Shown piece after piece: positions 5,621-7,123 of a DNA stretch of 7,123 nucleotides. The translations under genes and the position numbers were made by a program. Every line of letters starts with the position of its first letter. Position 1 is the stretch's first letter. This DNA comes from Lachnospiraceae bacterium (GTDB taxonomy: Bacteria > Bacillota > Clostridia > Lachnospirales > Lachnospiraceae). Under the pieces are notes generated by a model. It worked only from the letters and a program-made list of their open reading frames with translations, ran no database searches and had not been told where the DNA came from. The DNA is taken from the NCBI GenBank assembly GCA_009774145.1, contig VSND01000118.1:1-7123 (forward strand). The letters run 5' to 3'.

Positions 5621-6319
5621 TTAGCCCTGCATTTTGAAACCGAGGCCCCAAACCGTCTGAATATACTTTTCCTCTGGATTGACCTTGGCAAACTTCTTGC
5701 GGAGATTTCCAATGTGGACATTGATTGCATTATCGTCCCCGATAAAATTTTCATTCCACACGCTTTCAAAAATATTGTTCTTTGTGAATACCTTTGAGGG
5801 CGAGGACATCAGAAGTTGCAAAATCAGGTATTCATACCGTGTCAAAGTAATGGGGGTATTCCTGATTTTAGCCTCCATAGCTTCTGTATCAAGGGACAAG
5901 TCCTTAAAGCGAAGTATTTTGCTATTGTTGGGGGTGGTAGACTTCTGAAAGCGCCGGAGCACTGCTTCAATCCGCACCAGCAGCTCTTGATTGTCGAATG
6001 GCTTTGTGATGTAATCATCTGCACCATTTCGTATGAGGTTCACTTTGCTGTCTATATCCGTTTTAGCGGACACACCGATAATCGGAATATCCATCGTGCT
6101 TTTCATCTTTTCCAATACTGTTTCCCCCGGTATGCCGGGCAGCATTAAATCAAGTAAAATTAAGTCAAAAGTGCCTTTCTCAATCAACAGAAGCGCCTCG
6201 CTTCCAGAATATGCAGAGGTTACGCAATAACCATGTTGGGTCAAAAGCCGCTTCGTCATATCATTGAGCAGCACATCATCTTCAATAATCAGAAGATGTG
6301 GGTGTGTTCCAGTTTCCAT
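5621..6319 (-). CDS. OmpR-family response regulator
   Basis: A 232-residue two-domain regulator. The receiver domain (about 8-122) has the acidic pair Asp14/Asp15, phosphoacceptor Asp57 in LILLDLMLPG, Ser84 at the switch Thr/Ser position and invariant Lys106 in TKPF. The C-terminal winged helix (about 135-231) has the family signature ...NVHIGNLRKKF...YIQTVWGLGFKM. AAGGAG lies 8 nt before the ATG. It is the first gene of the cassette and has its own consensus-like promoter (6377-6405) without the CTTAGAC repeats, so it is probably made constitutively. The following regulated promoter starts at its stop codon with no terminator between, so transcripts can also run on into ATPase 1. It presumably binds the tandem 11-nt repeats at 5597-5618 and 2914-2957. 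Confidence 0.95.
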   Translation of the reverse strand: METGTHPHLLIIEDDVLLNDMTKRLLTQHGYCVTSAYSGSEALLLIEKGTFDLILLDLMLPGIPGETVLEKMKSTMDIPIIGVSAKTDIDSKVNLIRNGADDYITKPFDNQELLVRIEAVLRRFQKSTTPNNSKILRFKDLSLDTEAMEAKIRNTPITLTRYEYLILQLLMSSPSKVFTKNNIFESVWNENFIGDDNAINVHIGNLRKKFAKVNPEEKYIQTVWGLGFKMQG

Positions 6320-6376
6320 ACTATTATCTCCTTATCATTTCTCAGATTTCCGAATTAAAGCTCACATATTATTTTA

Positions 6377-6405
6377 ATTATACCGTCTCTGTTGCATTAG
6401 AGCAA
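6377..6405 (-). promoter_or_regulatory. Promoter of the response regulator gene
   Basis: On the minus strand a perfect -10 TATAAT (6382-6377) lies 17 nt from a partial -35, TTGCTC (6405-6400). The predicted start is near 6370, giving a leader of about 50 nt with AAGGAG ahead of the ATG at 6319. None of the 11-nt repeats found at the two downstream promoters is present, which suggests constitutive expression. Confidence 0.65.
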
Positions 6406-6445
6406 GGCAGAACCACTTTTGAAATGAAACAAAATACTACCTTAC

Positions 6446-6490
6446 ATCAAATTTGATTACATTCTCATAACCTGACCAGAAATGTACAAT
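6446..6490 (+). promoter_or_regulatory. Palindrome and weak promoter before the XRE gene
   Basis: The 190-nt region between the divergent regulator genes holds a perfect 12-bp palindrome, ATCAAATTTGAT (6446-6457), flanked by a direct repeat TTACAT (6442-6447 and 6457-6462). Immediately downstream is a possible plus-strand promoter, TTCTCA (6462-6467), 17 nt, TACAAT (6485-6490). Its start point would fall within the AGGGTG ribosome binding site, so the leader would be very short and the promoter call is weak. The palindrome is well placed to be the operator of the XRE protein, controlling its own gene and perhaps the divergent cassette. Confidence 0.35.
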
Positions 6491-6509
6491 GATACAGGGT
6501 GATATGAGA

Positions 6510-6869
6510 ATGAACCAAGATGAAAGAAGGTTTGACTTTCACGGCCTCGGGGCAGCTCTCAAACGAGCCAGAGAAGAAAAGGGCTGGACACAAGCCTATG
6601 TTGCGGAATTAGTAGACCGTGACTCCCGTACCATTATGAATATTGAGAACAAAGGTCAATATCCCAGCTTCGACCTTTTTGTTAAACTCATTACTATGTT
6701 TGACGTTTCAGTTGACCAGTTTATTCATGCGGACGGAGGGGCAAGGTCAAGCTCTTGTAGAAAGCACATTGATGTACTTCTAAACTCCATGAATGAAAAA
6801 GAGCTTGTCGTGATAGAAGCCACAGCCGAAGGCATTAAGAAAGCCAGAGAAACGGAGGTTCCAGAATAA
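6510..6869 (+). CDS. XRE/Cro-type regulator, Tn916 Orf9-like
   Basis: A 119-residue DNA-binding protein. Helix-turn-helix at about 13-67: LGAALKRAREEKGWTQ, recognition region VDRDSRTIMNIENKGQYPS and the closing FVKLITMFDVSVDQFI. The C-terminal part (84-113) is a helical tail (SMNEKELVVIEATAEGIKKA). This sequence style, with NIENKGQxPS and MFDVSVDQ, is typical of the repressor-like regulators of Tn916-type ICEs. The start at 6510 has AGGGTG (6496-6501) 8 nt upstream; in-frame ATGs at 6504 and 6489 are less well placed. It is transcribed away from the cargo and the sigma gene, as Orf9 is relative to Orf7, and ends in its own terminator. It is probably a repressor of element functions. Confidence 0.87.
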   Translation: MNQDERRFDFHGLGAALKRAREEKGWTQAYVAELVDRDSRTIMNIENKGQYPSFDLFVKLITMFDVSVDQFIHADGGARSSSCRKHIDVLLNSMNEKELVVIEATAEGIKKARETEVPE

Positions 6870-6885
6870 GGGCCTCTGTTTTTTT
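6852..6885 (+). terminator. Terminator of the XRE regulator gene
   Basis: A stem, ACGGAGG (6852-6858) with CCTCTGT (6873-6879), containing one G-U pair, can be extended inward through GGTTCC/GGGCC. It is followed by seven T residues (6879-6885). It overlaps the stop codon, so the gene and its terminator are compact. This is a convincing rho-independent terminator on the plus strand. Confidence 0.75.
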
Positions 6886-6911
6886 GCGTCATTTTAGGGG
6901 CTGTCGCTAAG

Positions 6912-7035
6912 TGGCAAGCAGGGCAACTGTGGCCACACAGTTGCTATTTTTACGTTCCGGCCTTCCGGCCAGAACGTAAAAATCTGCTTGTTGGGGAGCC
7001 TCCCCAAACCCGGCTTCGGGCCAACATGGCCCGAA
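6912..7035. other. Hairpin cluster with potential three-way junction
   Basis: Four hairpins lie within about 120 nt. H1: 6923-6931 with 6936-6944 (9 bp, perfect). H2: 6946-6962 with 6967-6983 (17 bp, one mismatch, TTCC loop). H3: 6991-6997 with 7001-7007 (7 bp, perfect). H4: 7015-7022 with 7028-7035 (8 bp, perfect). CAAGCAG (6915-6921) also pairs with CTGCTTG (6984-6990), enclosing H1 and H2 with only G6922 and T6945 unpaired: an almost gap-free three-way junction. G-U pairs can extend the outer stem to 6912/6993 in RNA, at the cost of opening the end of H3. No T-run follows. Candidates are a structured RNA, a protein-bound DNA cruciform, or a transfer or single-strand replication origin of the ICE. 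No known motif is recognised. Confidence 0.6.
7014..7035. repeat. Hairpin repeat CTTCGGG...CCCGAA, copy 3
   Basis: A perfect 8-bp stem, TTCGGGCC (7015-7022) with GGCCCGAA (7028-7035), and loop AACAT. It matches 875-896 at 21 of 22 positions in the same orientation. The two near-identical copies bracket the whole cargo and the XRE gene. Confidence 0.6.
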
Positions 7036-7076
7036 ATGTCAGCGTTGCGTTGCTCCTTATATTAGCTTGAGGTTAT

Positions 7077-7113
7077 AAAAATAGCAGAGGCTCATTATAA
7101 TCCCCTGCTATTT
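7077..7113 (-). terminator. Leftward terminator-like hairpin at right edge
   Basis: AAATAGCAGAGG (7079-7090) pairs with CCCCTGCTATTT (7102-7113) over 12 positions with one mismatch and an 11-nt loop. On the minus strand the stem runs into TTTTTATAA. On the plus strand the tail is TTTCTG, a weaker T-run. It probably terminates a leftward transcript arriving from beyond the window, where the conjugation genes of a Tn916-type element would lie. Confidence 0.5.
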
Positions 7114-7123
7114 CTGTACTAAC

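Noticed and set aside
1249..6319. Vancomycin or bacitracin resistance cluster
   Set aside because: No ligase, dehydrogenase, dipeptidase or UppP-type gene is present. The E-loop in ATPase 2 and the paired ABC units favour lantibiotic-type peptides, although bacitracin cannot be excluded as a substrate.
1..7123. CRISPR array, insertion sequence, tRNA or rRNA
   Set aside because: No regular long repeat-spacer pattern, no transposase or terminal inverted repeats, and no cloverleaf or rRNA-like sequence was seen.

Overview
This window looks like an accessory cargo region inside a Tn916/Tn1549-type integrative and conjugative element (ICE) of a gut-type Firmicute, probably Clostridia (Lachnospiraceae/Oscillospiraceae-like). 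The grounds are strong AGGAGG ribosome binding sites, moderate GC, a Tn916 Orf7-like sigma factor (140 aa, minus strand, left) and an Orf9-like XRE regulator (119 aa, plus strand, right) diverging from it. The integrase, excisionase and conjugation genes are not in the window. They would be expected to the left (int/xis) and right (transfer genes), so the ICE assignment rests on the flanking regulators and is inference.

Layout, left to right: 1-378 has no supportable gene. 379-801 (-) is the sigma factor. 1019-1241 (-) is a structured leader with three related GC-rich hairpins and a possible 19-residue leader peptide. 1249-6319 (-) is a seven-gene peptide-antibiotic (lantibiotic-type) sensing and resistance cassette. 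In order of transcription it encodes an OmpR-family response regulator, ABC ATPase 1, ABC-2 permease 1, a histidine kinase, a 57-aa two-helix membrane protein, ABC ATPase 2 (LanF/BcrA-like) and ABC-2 permease 2 (LanE-like). 6320-6509 is a divergent intergenic region with a consensus promoter and a 12-bp palindrome. 6510-6869 (+) is the XRE regulator with its own terminator. 6912-7035 is a dense cluster of perfect hairpins, two of them enclosed in a potential three-way junction. 7077-7113 is a terminator-like hairpin pointing left.

How it probably works: the response regulator has a good constitutive-looking promoter (TATAAT). Two further promoters inside the cassette, one before ATPase 1 and one before the 57-aa gene, carry 11-nt tandem direct repeats of the form CTTAGAC-n4. 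These lie at identical distances (26 and 37 nt) from their putative -10 boxes, which is the geometry of OmpR/PhoB-type activator sites. A UUCG-capped terminator after the kinase gene isolates the second inducible unit. ATPase 1 is degenerate in its Walker A, signature, catalytic-Glu and switch-His positions, whereas ATPase 2 is canonical and has the lantibiotic-type E-loop. The kinase has only one membrane helix and no extracellular sensor domain. I infer that ABC 1 with the kinase and regulator forms a sensing unit, and that the 57-aa protein with ABC 2 forms the induced efflux/immunity unit. Because the cassette points at the sigma gene, induced read-through could also couple peptide exposure to ICE mobility, through the structured leader at 1019-1241.
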